Part shown: in pieces, positions 24,175 to 32,204 of the stretch
Layout of the letters: the number at the start of each line of letters is the position of its first letter
Position numbering within the stretch: the first letter of the stretch is position 1
Source: a marine group bacterium Sva0996 bin134
GTDB taxonomy: Bacteria > Actinomycetota > Acidimicrobiia > Acidimicrobiales > Bin134
Direction of reading: 5' to 3'
Assembly: GCA_002239105.1 (NCBI GenBank)
Contig: MPNQ01000031.1
Span: forward strand, 1 to 37,461
Length of the DNA: 37,461 bases
Translations under genes and position numbers: made by a program
Notes under the pieces: model-generated
Databases searched by the model: none
Told to the model about the DNA's origin: nothing
The model's input: the letters and a program-made list of their open reading frames with translations, nothing else

Positions 24175-25046
24175 GCGACACCACCTCCACCCTCGCCAAG
24201 GTATTTCAGCCCGAGGTTGCCCCTCGCAAACGCCGGCACAACGTCGCCCTATGGCTGTCGCTGGGATGGCTGATTCTGGTGATAGCCAGTGCGGTGCTGG
24301 CTCCCTGGCTGGGTTTCATCGGCGACCCTCACAAGCCGCTTTCGGGGCAGCCCGAAGAAGGGCCGTCGTGGTCGAATTGGTTCGGCACCGACCAGCTCGG
24401 CCGGGACATGTTCGCCCGCTCGATATGGGGCGGTCGGCTGTCTCTGTCCATCGCCGGTCCCGCGGTGGGTATCGGGGTCGTGGTAGGCGGTGTTTTGGGG
24501 GTGATGGCCGGCTACTTCGGCAAGTGGATCGATCTCGTGGTTAGCAGCGTGGTCAACGTGGCGCTGGCTCTGCCCGCGCTGGTGTTCGCCCTGTTCATCG
24601 TGATCGTGCTGGGCCAGAGCTACACCAACGTCACCATCGCCGTGACCATCCTGTCGATCCCGGCTATTGCCCGCATTGCCCGGGCCCAAGCGCTGCGGTT
24701 CGCCGCCCGGGAATTTGTGACCGTGGCCAACATGATGGGGGCCAAATGGCCTCGGCTGCTGTTCCGAGAAGTGCTGCCCAACGTGGTGCCGGCTTTGGCT
24801 TCCATTGCATTCTTGGCCATGGGGATTGTGATCATCGCCGAGGGGAGCCTGTCGTTTATTGGGGCGAGCGTGGAATCTCCGAGCATCACCTGGGGCAATA
24901 TCTTGGCCGGAGGTCGGGGGAAGATCGAAGATGCCCCCCACATCGCCATGATTACCGGCGGGGTCATGTTCGTCACGCTCATGGCGTTGAACTTCGTGGG
25001 CGACGAGATGCTCCGGCGCCTCGACGTGCGCGAGGCCCGCATCTAG
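24171..25046 (+). CDS. ABC transporter permease, DppC type
   Basis: This 291-residue partner permease starts at ATG 24171, overlapping the DppB-type gene. It has the OppC-like N-terminal extension with one membrane span, then NWFGTDQLGRDMFARSIWGGR (a strong signature of DppC/OppC), several spans, and the coupling loop AREFVTVANMMGAKWPRLLF. The ATPase subunits expected next in such operons are absent: the following gene is convergent. They must be encoded elsewhere or shared with another transporter. Confidence 0.92.
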   Translation: MSDTTSTLAKVFQPEVAPRKRRHNVALWLSLGWLILVIASAVLAPWLGFIGDPHKPLSGQPEEGPSWSNWFGTDQLGRDMFARSIWGGRLSLSIAGPAVGIGVVVGGVLGVMAGYFGKWIDLVVSSVVNVALALPALVFALFIVIVLGQSYTNVTIAVTILSIPAIARIARAQALRFAAREFVTVANMMGAKWPRLLFREVLPNVVPALASIAFLAMGIVIIAEGSLSFIGASVESPSITWGNILAGGRGKIEDAPHIAMITGGVMFVTLMALNFVGDEMLRRLDVREARI

Positions 25047-25062
25047 TCCGCCTCCCGTCGAA

Positions 25063-25095
25063 CTGCTGCTATTGCTGTTGCTGCTGCTGTTGCTC
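25063..25095 (-). repeat. CAG/CAA trinucleotide tract across a stop codon
   Basis: On the minus strand CAG and CAA codons encode seven glutamines at the end of the transglutaminase-like protein. The tract then contains TAG (25071-25069) and continues CAG CAG beyond it. A single C-to-T change within the tract probably made the stop. Confidence 0.7.
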
Positions 25096-26019
25096 TCGGG
25101 TGCGGGGGGCTTTGACGGCGGCCAACAGCGAGGGCCGCATCAGCGAGCTTGGCTGACGGGACGGGTCCATGCGGCGGATCTCCACTGACGCGTCCAGCTC
25201 AGGTATCCCCGGCCCCGAATACACCCCCCGCAAGGGGGGAACGTCGTCGTAGTCCCGGCCGTGGCCGATCTTGACGTGCTGGCGGCCCACGGCCAGCCGA
25301 TTGGTGGGATCGAGGGCCAGCCAGCCCCCGCCGGGGACGGCCGCTTCGAACCAGGCATGGGTCTGCACCCGCACGAGGTCGCCGTCGACGCTGCCGGTGC
25401 GCTCGTTGCTGGAGAACAGATAGCCGGACACATAGCGGGCGGGGACGCCGATGCTTCGGCACAGGGCGACGGCCAGATGGGCATAGTCCTGGCAGACGCC
25501 GGCCCCCTTGGCCAGAATTTCGGTGATGGGCTCTCCGATCTCGGTGGCCCCGGGTTCATAGGCCAGCCGGCCCCCGACGAACTCGTTCAGACCTGTGATC
25601 GCGCTCACCACATCGGACCCGTCGGCCGCGGCCACCTCTAGGGCCTTTTGGGCCATGGCCTCGTCCCAATCGGTGTGGCGGGTGGGCTTCAGGAACTCGT
25701 CGTGTGTATTGAGAAATTCCCGATCGCCCAGTGACTCCATCGCAGGAGCGGCGGAGTGGGCCGGCGGGTCTTGGGTTTCCACCGAGGCCTCGGCGATCAC
25801 CTCTAGGCCGGCGTGCGATTCGGTGACGCCGAAATGGTCCACCCGGGTGCCCCAGTAGTCGGTGAACGACAGCATTCTGGCCGACGGCTCCACCGACACC
25901 CGGTAGTCCAGAAGCTGCTGGCGCTCATCGGAAACCGGGCAGGCCCGCAACTCGTTCTGGGACTCCCGCACCGGGGCGTCGAAGGCGAACTTCGTGCGAT
26001 AGCTGATGTCCAGCCTCAC
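25069..26019 (-). CDS. Transglutaminase-like cysteine peptidase-fold protein
   Basis: This 316-residue protein begins MRLDISYRTKFAFDAPVRES (the BTLCP N-terminal domain) followed by the transglutaminase core: GVCQDYAHLAVALCRSIGVPARYVSGY (catalytic Cys about 178), VQTHAWFEA (His) and WLALDPTNR (Asp). The triad is complete. Such proteins hydrolyse or form amide bonds, and in bacteria they typically sit with alpha-E and circularly permuted ATP-grasp proteins, as here. Its start overlaps the alpha-E gene end by ATGA. The C-terminal glutamine run is unusual. The actual substrate of this trio is not known. Confidence 0.9.
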   Translation of the reverse strand: MRLDISYRTKFAFDAPVRESQNELRACPVSDERQQLLDYRVSVEPSARMLSFTDYWGTRVDHFGVTESHAGLEVIAEASVETQDPPAHSAAPAMESLGDREFLNTHDEFLKPTRHTDWDEAMAQKALEVAAADGSDVVSAITGLNEFVGGRLAYEPGATEIGEPITEILAKGAGVCQDYAHLAVALCRSIGVPARYVSGYLFSSNERTGSVDGDLVRVQTHAWFEAAVPGGGWLALDPTNRLAVGRQHVKIGHGRDYDDVPPLRGVYSGPGIPELDASVEIRRMDPSRQPSSLMRPSLLAAVKAPRTREQQQQQQQ

Positions 26020-27035
26020 GCCGACACCCCCGGCTTAATCGCCTGGCTGTGGAGGTCGAAGGCCTCGGCTTTGCGGAAGAAGTAGGCGCTGACCAGGTCG
26101 GCCACCTCCCGCACCCCGGATTCCAGGGCGGTTAAGTGGCTGGGCAGATCGGACACCATGGCGTTGAAGTCGGCGTATTCCAGCTCTGATCGGAGCTGTC
26201 CCAGCCGGCGGAGAGGCGGGGGCTTGCCCTGGGGAGCCAGCGATTCCACATGGGTCTCGCTCAGCCGCAGGCAATAGAGCACCGATCGGGGGAACGAGCC
26301 GTTGACCAGCAGGAACCGGGCCACATCGGCGCCCAACGGCGACGACTGGCTGGCCCGCTGGTAGGCCTCCAACGCGGAGACCGACCGCAGGGTGAGCGCC
26401 ATCTCGTCATAGGACGACCCGTCGAGCTCGGGGTAGCGGACGCTGATGAGGCGGCAGGTCATCAATGCCCGCTCCAGCATCTGGCCCAACACCAAGAACC
26501 GGTACTCCTCGCCCTGGGACATGGACGAGTTGATCACTCCGGTGAGCGACTGGCAGCTCACCCGTATGAAGTCGAGGGTTTGGAATGGGTCTTGCTCCAT
26601 GGCCGCGGGGAAGTCGTCTTGGCGGAGCCGCAGGTGGAATTGGTTGATCTGCTCCCACAGCTCCGAGGGGATCTGGTCCCTCAGCGACCGGAAGTTCTCC
26701 CGGGCGCAGCCAATGCTGAACACCACCGATCCGGCCAGAGTGGGCGAGGCCACCAGACCGGTGGCTGCGGCCTGCACGTCGATGCTCAGCCCGGCCTCGC
26801 TGCGCAGCATCGGCGGGGACTGCGTCAGGTTCTCGGCCATGGTCTGCACGTCCTCGGCGGGTGCGGGCATCTCCAGGCGCAGGGTGCGGATCAGGTTCTG
26901 CATCCGGTCGATGGCGTGGGCCGGGCTCTCGGCCACGGTGCTGAGCAGCGTGGCCCGCACCATCCGGGCGGTGTCCTCGGCCCGCTCCAGGTAGCGGCCG
27001 GCCCAGAACATGTCCTCGGCGTGTCGGGCCAGCAT
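26016..27035 (-). CDS. Alpha-E domain protein
   Basis: This 339-residue all-helical protein starts at ATG 27035 (MLARHAEDMFWAGRYLERAE), the classic opening of the alpha-E family. It continues with TARMVRATLLSTV, ENFRSLRDQIPSELWEQIN and LERALMTCRLI, and ends in SELEYADFN...VADLVSAYFF. The TGATG junction with the ATP-grasp gene upstream and the ATGA junction with the transglutaminase-like gene downstream make a tightly coupled three-gene operon. Alpha-E proteins have been proposed to act with the ATP-grasp partner in peptide-like ligation. A longer reading frame extending to 28292 is an overlap with the neighbour and is not supported. Confidence 0.9.
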   Translation of the reverse strand: MLARHAEDMFWAGRYLERAEDTARMVRATLLSTVAESPAHAIDRMQNLIRTLRLEMPAPAEDVQTMAENLTQSPPMLRSEAGLSIDVQAAATGLVASPTLAGSVVFSIGCARENFRSLRDQIPSELWEQINQFHLRLRQDDFPAAMEQDPFQTLDFIRVSCQSLTGVINSSMSQGEEYRFLVLGQMLERALMTCRLISVRYPELDGSSYDEMALTLRSVSALEAYQRASQSSPLGADVARFLLVNGSFPRSVLYCLRLSETHVESLAPQGKPPPLRRLGQLRSELEYADFNAMVSDLPSHLTALESGVREVADLVSAYFFRKAEAFDLHSQAIKPGVSA

Positions 27036-28498
27036 CAGCGCTGCACTCCCGATGCGGGCTGCTCGGAGTTGCCGAGCACCCAGGTGTCCTTGGAGCCGCC
27101 GCCCTGGGAGCTGTTGACGATGAGCGATCCCTCCCGAAGGGCCACCCGGGTGAGCCCGCCGGGGATCACCTCCACCTGCTCGCCGCACAGCACGAAGGGG
27201 CGCAGGTCGATGTGGCGGGGGGCGAAGGAGTCGCCGGCCCACGCGGGAAGCCGGGACAGGTTGACCACCTCTTGGGCGATCCAGTTGCGGGGATCGTCCA
27301 AGATCTTGTCGCGGGCCTCGGCCAGCTCGGCGTCGGTGGCCTGGGGGCCGATCACGATCCCGTAGCCCCCCGACTCGGCCACCGGCTTGACCACCAATTG
27401 ATCCAGCCGCTCCAGTACCTCGGCCCGCTGCTCCTCCTCCCACAGCAGGTAGGTGTCGGCGTTGGGGATGATCGGCTCCTCGCCCAGGTAGTAGCGGATC
27501 ATGTCGGGCACATAGGCGTACACCGCCTTGTCGTCGCCCACCCCGTTGCCCACCGAATTGGCGATGGACACCGTGCCGGCGCGGGCTGCGGCCATCAGCC
27601 CGGGCACTCCCAGGGTGGACTGGGCATTGAACACCACCGGGTCCAAGAAGTGGTCGTCGATGCGGCGGTAGATCACATCGACGCGCTCCAAGCCCCGGGT
27701 GGTGCGCATGGCCACGACGTGGTCGTCCACCACTAGGTCGCGACCCTCCACCAGCTCCACGCCCATGCTGCGGGCCAAAAAGGCGTGCTCGAAATAGGCC
27801 GAGTTGAAGATGCCCGGGGTCAGCACCGCCACGGTGGGGTCGTCGCCGCAGGCCGGCGGCGCGATGGAGCGCAGGGCCCGCAGCAGCGAGCGCCCGTAGT
27901 GATCCACCGATCGAACGGCCAGGTCGGAGAAGGCCGCGGGCAATAGCTTGGTCATGGCGGCCCGGTTCTCGATCACATAGGAGATGCCGCTGGGGTTGCG
28001 CAGGTTGTCCTCCAGCACCCGGTAGCCGCCATCGGCGTCGCGCACTAAGTCGATGCCGGCCACCAGGCAGCGGGCCCCCAGCGGGACGGCCACGTTCATG
28101 GCATCCCGCTCGAATCCGGTACACGAGGTGATCAGCCGTCGGGGCACGATGCCGTCGTGGAGGATGGCCTGCTCGCCGGCATAGATGTCGTCGAGGAACC
28201 GGTTGAGGGCGGTGACCCGCTGGATCAGGCCCCGCTCCAGCGTGGCCCACTCCTCGGCGTCGATGACCCGGGGGAACAGATCCATGGGCCAAGTGCGCTC
28301 GGTGCCCTCGTCGCCGCCGTACACCGTGAACGTGATCCCCTGGCGGCGGAAAGACTCATTGCGCTGCTCCTCGAGCGCCTTCACTTGCTCCAGCGAAAGC
28401 CGGTCGAACCACTCCTGCACCGGCCGATAGTGATCCCGAATGCGCCCCTGGTCGTCGACAGCCTCATCGAAGAAGCCGGGGGAGGCGGACATGGCCAC
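27035..28498 (-). CDS. Circularly permuted ATP-grasp type 2 protein
   Basis: This 487-residue protein starts at ATG 28498. Recognisable segments of the DUF404/DUF407 family are RRQGITFTVYGGDEGTERTW, FPRVIDAEEWATLERGL, LEDNLRNPSGISYVIENR (metal/ATP site), VAVLTPGIFNSAYFEHAFLA, VYAYVPDMIRYYLGEEPI, QLVVKPVAESGGYGI (the P-loop-like strand) and RPFVLCGEQVEVIPGGLTR. ATP-grasp enzymes join a carboxylate to an amine via an acyl-phosphate. It is first in the operon with the alpha-E and transglutaminase-like genes. Its product is unknown. Confidence 0.92.
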   Translation of the reverse strand: MAMSASPGFFDEAVDDQGRIRDHYRPVQEWFDRLSLEQVKALEEQRNESFRRQGITFTVYGGDEGTERTWPMDLFPRVIDAEEWATLERGLIQRVTALNRFLDDIYAGEQAILHDGIVPRRLITSCTGFERDAMNVAVPLGARCLVAGIDLVRDADGGYRVLEDNLRNPSGISYVIENRAAMTKLLPAAFSDLAVRSVDHYGRSLLRALRSIAPPACGDDPTVAVLTPGIFNSAYFEHAFLARSMGVELVEGRDLVVDDHVVAMRTTRGLERVDVIYRRIDDHFLDPVVFNAQSTLGVPGLMAAARAGTVSIANSVGNGVGDDKAVYAYVPDMIRYYLGEEPIIPNADTYLLWEEEQRAEVLERLDQLVVKPVAESGGYGIVIGPQATDAELAEARDKILDDPRNWIAQEVVNLSRLPAWAGDSFAPRHIDLRPFVLCGEQVEVIPGGLTRVALREGSLIVNSSQGGGSKDTWVLGNSEQPASGVQR

Positions 28499-28540
28499 AT
28501 TCTAGGTGGTCTGGTTTCGACGGCTTTCGTGTCTGTCGAG

Positions 28541-28615
28541 TCGGGCTGGCCGGATTTGAACCGGCGACCCCCTGCTCCCAAAGCAGGTGCGCTGACCAAA
28601 CTGCGCCACAGCCCG
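28541..28615 (-). tRNA. tRNA-Pro(TGG)
   Basis: This 75-base tRNA begins CGGGCTGTGGCGCAGTTTGG. Acceptor CGGGCTG pairs with CAGCCCG, with discriminator A. Anticodon arm CCTGC-TTTGGGA-GCAGG gives TGG. The T-loop is GGTTCAAATCC. No CCA is encoded. Confidence 0.95.
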
Positions 28616-28680
28616 TGTTGGGGGTAAGCGTACTTTGCCGCGGGCCGGTGGAGAGAAGCCTGTTTCGCGGTTGGGCGGGA

Positions 28681-29160
28681 TTAGGACAGGGCTTGCTCTA
28701 CTTGATCGAGGGCTTCGTCTTCGGACACGTTGAGGGAGAAGCTCAGCTCGGATACCAGCACGTTGCGGGCCTTGGTGAACAGGCTTTTCTCACCGGCGGA
28801 GAGTCCCTTGTTCTGATCCCGCAGGGCCAGGTTCCGCACCACTTCGGCCACCTGGTAGACGTCGCCCGACTTGAGCTTCTCCTGGTGGTTCTTGAACCGG
28901 CGGCTCCAGTTGGCTGGCTCGCGCACGTCTCGCTTGCGGAGCACCTCGAATAGGTCTTCCACGTCCTCGGTGGAGATGGGCCACCGCATGCCCACTTCTT
29001 CGGCTTTTTCGACGGGCACCGACAGCACCATCTCGCCGTGGGCCATGCGCAGTACGAGGTATTCGGTCTTTTCCCCGAAAGCCTCTTTCATCTCTTTTTT
29101 GACCACGGTTGCCGCCCCGTGGTGGGGATAGACGACCTTGTCACCTTTTTTGAACGTCAT
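28681..29160 (-). CDS. carD: CarD-family RNA polymerase-binding regulator
   Basis: This 159-residue protein starts at ATG 29160 (MTFKKGDKVVYPHHGAATVV). The N-terminal Tudor-like RNA polymerase beta-interaction domain (about 1-55) with YLVLRMAHGEMVLSVPVEKA is followed by a helical DNA-binding domain containing ANWSRRFKNHQEKLKSGD, which includes the conserved Trp that wedges into the upstream edge of the transcription bubble. CarD stabilises open complexes at rRNA and many other promoters in actinobacteria and is usually essential. Length and order match the mycobacterial protein well. Confidence 0.95.
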   Translation of the reverse strand: MTFKKGDKVVYPHHGAATVVKKEMKEAFGEKTEYLVLRMAHGEMVLSVPVEKAEEVGMRWPISTEDVEDLFEVLRKRDVREPANWSRRFKNHQEKLKSGDVYQVAEVVRNLALRDQNKGLSAGEKSLFTKARNVLVSELSFSLNVSEDEALDQVEQALS

Positions 29161-29306
29161 TGTGCTCCGAGGGGCTCAGGGGAACTCCTTAAGGATGCCA
29201 TCATCGGATGCGGTTTGGCATCTTGGGTGCGCTGTTCCTCTTCTGCCTCCCGCTTTCCGGTTGAACTCCATGCACTGCGGCATCCCAGCGACCAAGATGG
29301 GCGAAG

Positions 29307-30329
29307 ATGGCTTCGCTTCGCACCGAGATAACCGAGATCGTCACCGGGCTGGGGATGCTCGATTCGGCGTCGGTGGACGAGGCGCTGGCGACCCGCCCCG
29401 CGGAGATGGTGGGTGTGGAAGGCCATCACTACGACAAGCTGGTTGCCGCTCGGGCCGACGGCAAGTACGAAGTGCAGTTCGAGGAGGCTTGGGCCAATGG
29501 CTTGGCTTTCGCCGAGGCGGAAGACGGCCTGCGGGGAAGGCGGCCCAAGCGGGTGGAGTGGAAGGGGCCGCACCTGGCGCCCTCATACGAGCAGACGCCG
29601 GCCGACCTGCGGATCGACCATGTGTATCTGGTGAGCTGCAAGTACGGGTCGAGGCTGCTGCACAACGTGTCGCCGGGCCATCTGTTCGAGCGGCTGCTGG
29701 AGGTGAGGCGAGCGGGTTCTGGGGACTGGTACGCCGAGGTGGCCCTGGCCGAGTACCAGGATCTCTATCAAGCCGCCCGCCAGTACCTGGTGTCCCAAGA
29801 GGAAGTATTCGACGACCTGCCGCCTTCGGTCACCGATTTGAACGCCGACCAGCACAAGCGGCTGAAGCGGCCCTTTGCCCGCCGCTGGCCCGAACCGCTG
29901 GCTGAGCCGGCCCGCTGGTTCTCAGTGGCGGTGTCTCACGCTTCCGCCGAGCGTTGGCTGAAGGCGCTGGGATGTCGGGCAACCAATCGGGAGGAGGCGT
30001 TGTGGCGCCTGCTGCGGCTCCAGCCTGCGCCCTATTTCGTGCTGGGTACCGACCATCGCCGCCGACCGGTGCGCTATCGGGTGGACACTCCGTGGGATTT
30101 CCGCCAGCGGTTCGCGTTCAAGTCGTTCGACGTATGGCCGGAGGCTCGAGTGCAGCCAGTGGTGCGGTGGCGGGGCGATCTGATCGTCAAGGCCACCGAC
30201 ACTCCTGTGCATGTGGATGGCCATGTGGAGGTGCGCTGGAGCCATGGACGGTTTCAGGGCTCGCCCGAGGCCAAGGTCTACCTCAAGACCCCTCACTTGG
30301 AGACTCCCGGCTACACCGAGTTGTCGTAG
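29307..30329 (+). CDS. Conserved hypothetical protein
   Basis: This soluble 340-residue protein starts at ATG 29307, divergent from carD across 146 bases. A segment RIDHVYLVSCKYGSRLLHNV (about 101-120) has the D...SxK spacing seen in some nuclease folds, but other catalytic positions are not clear. Further conserved-looking stretches are HLFERLLEV, RWFSVAVSHASAERWL, QPAPYFVLGTDHRRRPVRYR and a C-terminal VHVDGHVEVRWSHGRF beta region. I do not recognise the family. It converges on the DUF429 gene with 3 bases between the ends. Confidence 0.7.
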   Translation: MASLRTEITEIVTGLGMLDSASVDEALATRPAEMVGVEGHHYDKLVAARADGKYEVQFEEAWANGLAFAEAEDGLRGRRPKRVEWKGPHLAPSYEQTPADLRIDHVYLVSCKYGSRLLHNVSPGHLFERLLEVRRAGSGDWYAEVALAEYQDLYQAARQYLVSQEEVFDDLPPSVTDLNADQHKRLKRPFARRWPEPLAEPARWFSVAVSHASAERWLKALGCRATNREEALWRLLRLQPAPYFVLGTDHRRRPVRYRVDTPWDFRQRFAFKSFDVWPEARVQPVVRWRGDLIVKATDTPVHVDGHVEVRWSHGRFQGSPEAKVYLKTPHLETPGYTELS

Positions 30330-30332
30330 AGC

Positions 30333-31046
30333 TCACGCCCAGATGGCCATCGGGTAGCCGGTGGCGTCTACCTCGTCTGGGCCCAAGATCATTGCGGTGC
30401 CAGCAGCCATGCGCCGGGCCGTCCAGGCCGCGGCGGCGGCGTCGATCAGGTCGTCGATGGTGGTGCCCGGCATGGGGGCGGGCACCTCGGCCAGGTTGGA
30501 AAACTCCGGCGCCAGCACGGCCAATCGCTCGGCTTGGCCTGGTGGTTGGCGCTTGGATGAATCCATGGGCCTTCCGGCCACAACGGTGAAGCTGGTTTCG
30601 GGGTGGACCTCGGCTGCTTGGGGTTTGGCGTGGGGGGCGAGGTCTTCGGGAGTCAGCTCAGCACGCACCTCCCGCACCTTGGGCAGCAGATGGAACGCTT
30701 GGATGGACAGGCCCCGGCCGGTGTTGAGTTTGGATGTCCGGTTGGCCTCGGCGTGGTCGGCGGCGTCGACCACGCACAGCGGCGGAGTCCAGAACAGCGA
30801 GGAGCGGCGGGGACCGAGCAACTCCCGGGCTTTGATGTCAGATCGGCGCAGGTTCTGGCCTGGGAGTCCGATGGGCATGTCAACGCCAACGGCCAGCAGC
30901 CCCTGTGACCGGGCCTCGGTCCACACTTCGGCAAATGACGGCCGCAATGAGAACGCCACCGGCGAGCCGGGGTCGGTGCCGGTGATGGCCATGACCCACC
31001 CGCCCTTGGCCGCGTCCACTCCGGCGACCAGAGCGGCGTCATTCAA
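30333..31046 (-). CDS. DUF429 family protein (RNase H-like fold)
   Basis: This 237-residue protein starts MNDAALVAGVDAAKGGWVMA, the DUF429 opening with the first acidic residue of an RNase H-like fold (VDAAKGGW). LLAVGVDMPIGLP gives the second. RELLGPRRSSLFWTPP and EVHPETSF, also typical, follow, and TTIDDLIDAAAAAWTA ends the fold with D/D. The family is predicted to be a nuclease or nucleic-acid binder but is not well characterised. It overlaps the preceding glutaminyl cyclase gene by 8 bases, so they are probably co-transcribed. Confidence 0.85.
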   Translation of the reverse strand: MNDAALVAGVDAAKGGWVMAITGTDPGSPVAFSLRPSFAEVWTEARSQGLLAVGVDMPIGLPGQNLRRSDIKARELLGPRRSSLFWTPPLCVVDAADHAEANRTSKLNTGRGLSIQAFHLLPKVREVRAELTPEDLAPHAKPQAAEVHPETSFTVVAGRPMDSSKRQPPGQAERLAVLAPEFSNLAEVPAPMPGTTIDDLIDAAAAAWTARRMAAGTAMILGPDEVDATGYPMAIWA

Positions 31047-32157
31047 AGCGGACCTCGAACACGGTGGGCCAGCGCTTGCCGGTGATGAGGAACGTGCCGG
31101 TGTCGGGCCGGTAGGCGATGCCGTTGAGAACGTTGTTGCTGTCGGACAGCTCCGGGTGAGGGCTGATGATCCCGGCCATGTCGGCTTCGGCGATGACGGC
31201 GCCGGTGTCCGGGTTTATCACCACTATGCGGTCGGTGAGCCAGACGTTGGCCCACACGTCGTCGCCGATGCACTCCAGTTCGTTGAGCCGGTTGACCGGG
31301 CTGGCGTCGGACCGGGTCACGGGCACCGATCCCAGCACCTCGAACGTCTCCGGGTGGCGGAAGGTGAGCGTGTTCGAACCGTCGCTCATTACCAGGCGGT
31401 CGCCGTCGTGGCACAGCCCCCATCCCTCGCCGGAGTAGGCGAAGGTGCCGGTTTGCTCCAGCGTTTCCCGGTGGTGGACCGTGGCCGTGCCCGCCTGCCA
31501 GGTGAGCCAGATGAGCTGGTCATTGACCAGGGCCAAGCCCTCCCCGAAGTGCCGGGGTTCGCCGGGCGTTTCCCGGAGCACGCGGCCGGTGGGCAAGTCC
31601 ACGATCCGCAGCACCGACTGCCCCCGCAGCCCGGTGCTCTCATACACCAGACCGTCGAACCACAGCAGCCCTTGGGTGAACGCCGAGGTGTCGTGGGGGT
31701 ACGTGGCCTGCACCTGGTAGCTGAGCGCTCCCGACCAAGACGGGGCCGGGGTGGCCTCGGCGGTGGGTTCTGCCGTTGCCGGTGCGGTGGGCGCTGGGGT
31801 TGGGGCCGGAGGTTGGGCGGTTGGCAGGGGGGTGGGTTGGTTGACCGTACTGGTAGGTGCCGCGGTTGCCGGAGCGGTGGCCTCAGGAGCGGCTGTCATC
31901 TGGGCGGTGGGTGCCGCGGTTGCCGGAGCGGTGGCCTCAGGAGCGGCTGTCATCTGGGCGGTAGGTGCCGCAGTTGCCGGAACGATTGGCTCGGGAGATG
32001 CCGACGGCCTCGGAGATTCCGCGGCTTGTGCAGGAGCCGTCGCCCCGGGTGAAGCTGCCGGTGGGGGCGTGTCGGTGCCGCATGCCGCCAGTAGGGCGAT
32101 GGCGGCCAGCAGGCAGAATGCAGCCCAGATTTTTTGAATGGAAGACAGAGCCGTCAT
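31039..32157 (-). CDS. Glutaminyl-peptide cyclotransferase lipoprotein
   Basis: This 372-residue protein has a lipoprotein signal FCLLAAIALLAAC (lipobox LAAC), then about 110 residues of Ala/Pro/Thr-rich linker with tandem repeats, and a beta-propeller of the plant/bacterial-type glutamine cyclotransferase family (PF05096): YPHDTSAFTQGLLWFDGLVY, STGLRGQSVLRIVDL, FGEGLALVNDQLIWLTW, NRLNELECIGDDVWANVW, NVLNGIAYRPDTGTFLITGK and the closing WPTVFEVRF. It converts N-terminal Gln of exported peptides or proteins to pyroglutamate at the cell surface. The linker is probably the cell-wall-spanning tether. It is divergent from the acyl-CoA dehydrogenase. Confidence 0.9.
   Translation of the reverse strand: MTALSSIQKIWAAFCLLAAIALLAACGTDTPPPAASPGATAPAQAAESPRPSASPEPIVPATAAPTAQMTAAPEATAPATAAPTAQMTAAPEATAPATAAPTSTVNQPTPLPTAQPPAPTPAPTAPATAEPTAEATPAPSWSGALSYQVQATYPHDTSAFTQGLLWFDGLVYESTGLRGQSVLRIVDLPTGRVLRETPGEPRHFGEGLALVNDQLIWLTWQAGTATVHHRETLEQTGTFAYSGEGWGLCHDGDRLVMSDGSNTLTFRHPETFEVLGSVPVTRSDASPVNRLNELECIGDDVWANVWLTDRIVVINPDTGAVIAEADMAGIISPHPELSDSNNVLNGIAYRPDTGTFLITGKRWPTVFEVRFE
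31856..31980 (-). repeat. 54-bp tandem repeat in the linker of the cyclotransferase
   Basis: There are just over two copies with a period of exactly 54 bp (starts at 31856, 31910 and 31964), encoding an 18-residue unit of the ATAPATAAPTAQMTAAPE type. The period keeps the frame, so copy-number changes would only lengthen or shorten the tether. Confidence 0.85.
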
Positions 32158-32204
32158 TTTTGCCCAAATACGCCCTCAACACAGAGGGGTGCCACACTTG
32201 GCCG

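Noticed and set aside
26016..28292. 758-codon extension of the alpha-E gene
   Set aside because: The N-terminal 400 codons overlap the ATP-grasp gene in another frame and are Arg/Gly/Pro-rich; the real start is ATG 27035.
30361..32052. 563-codon plus-strand reading frame
   Set aside because: It lies opposite the DUF429 and glutaminyl cyclase genes and is low-complexity Gly/Arg/Cys text.
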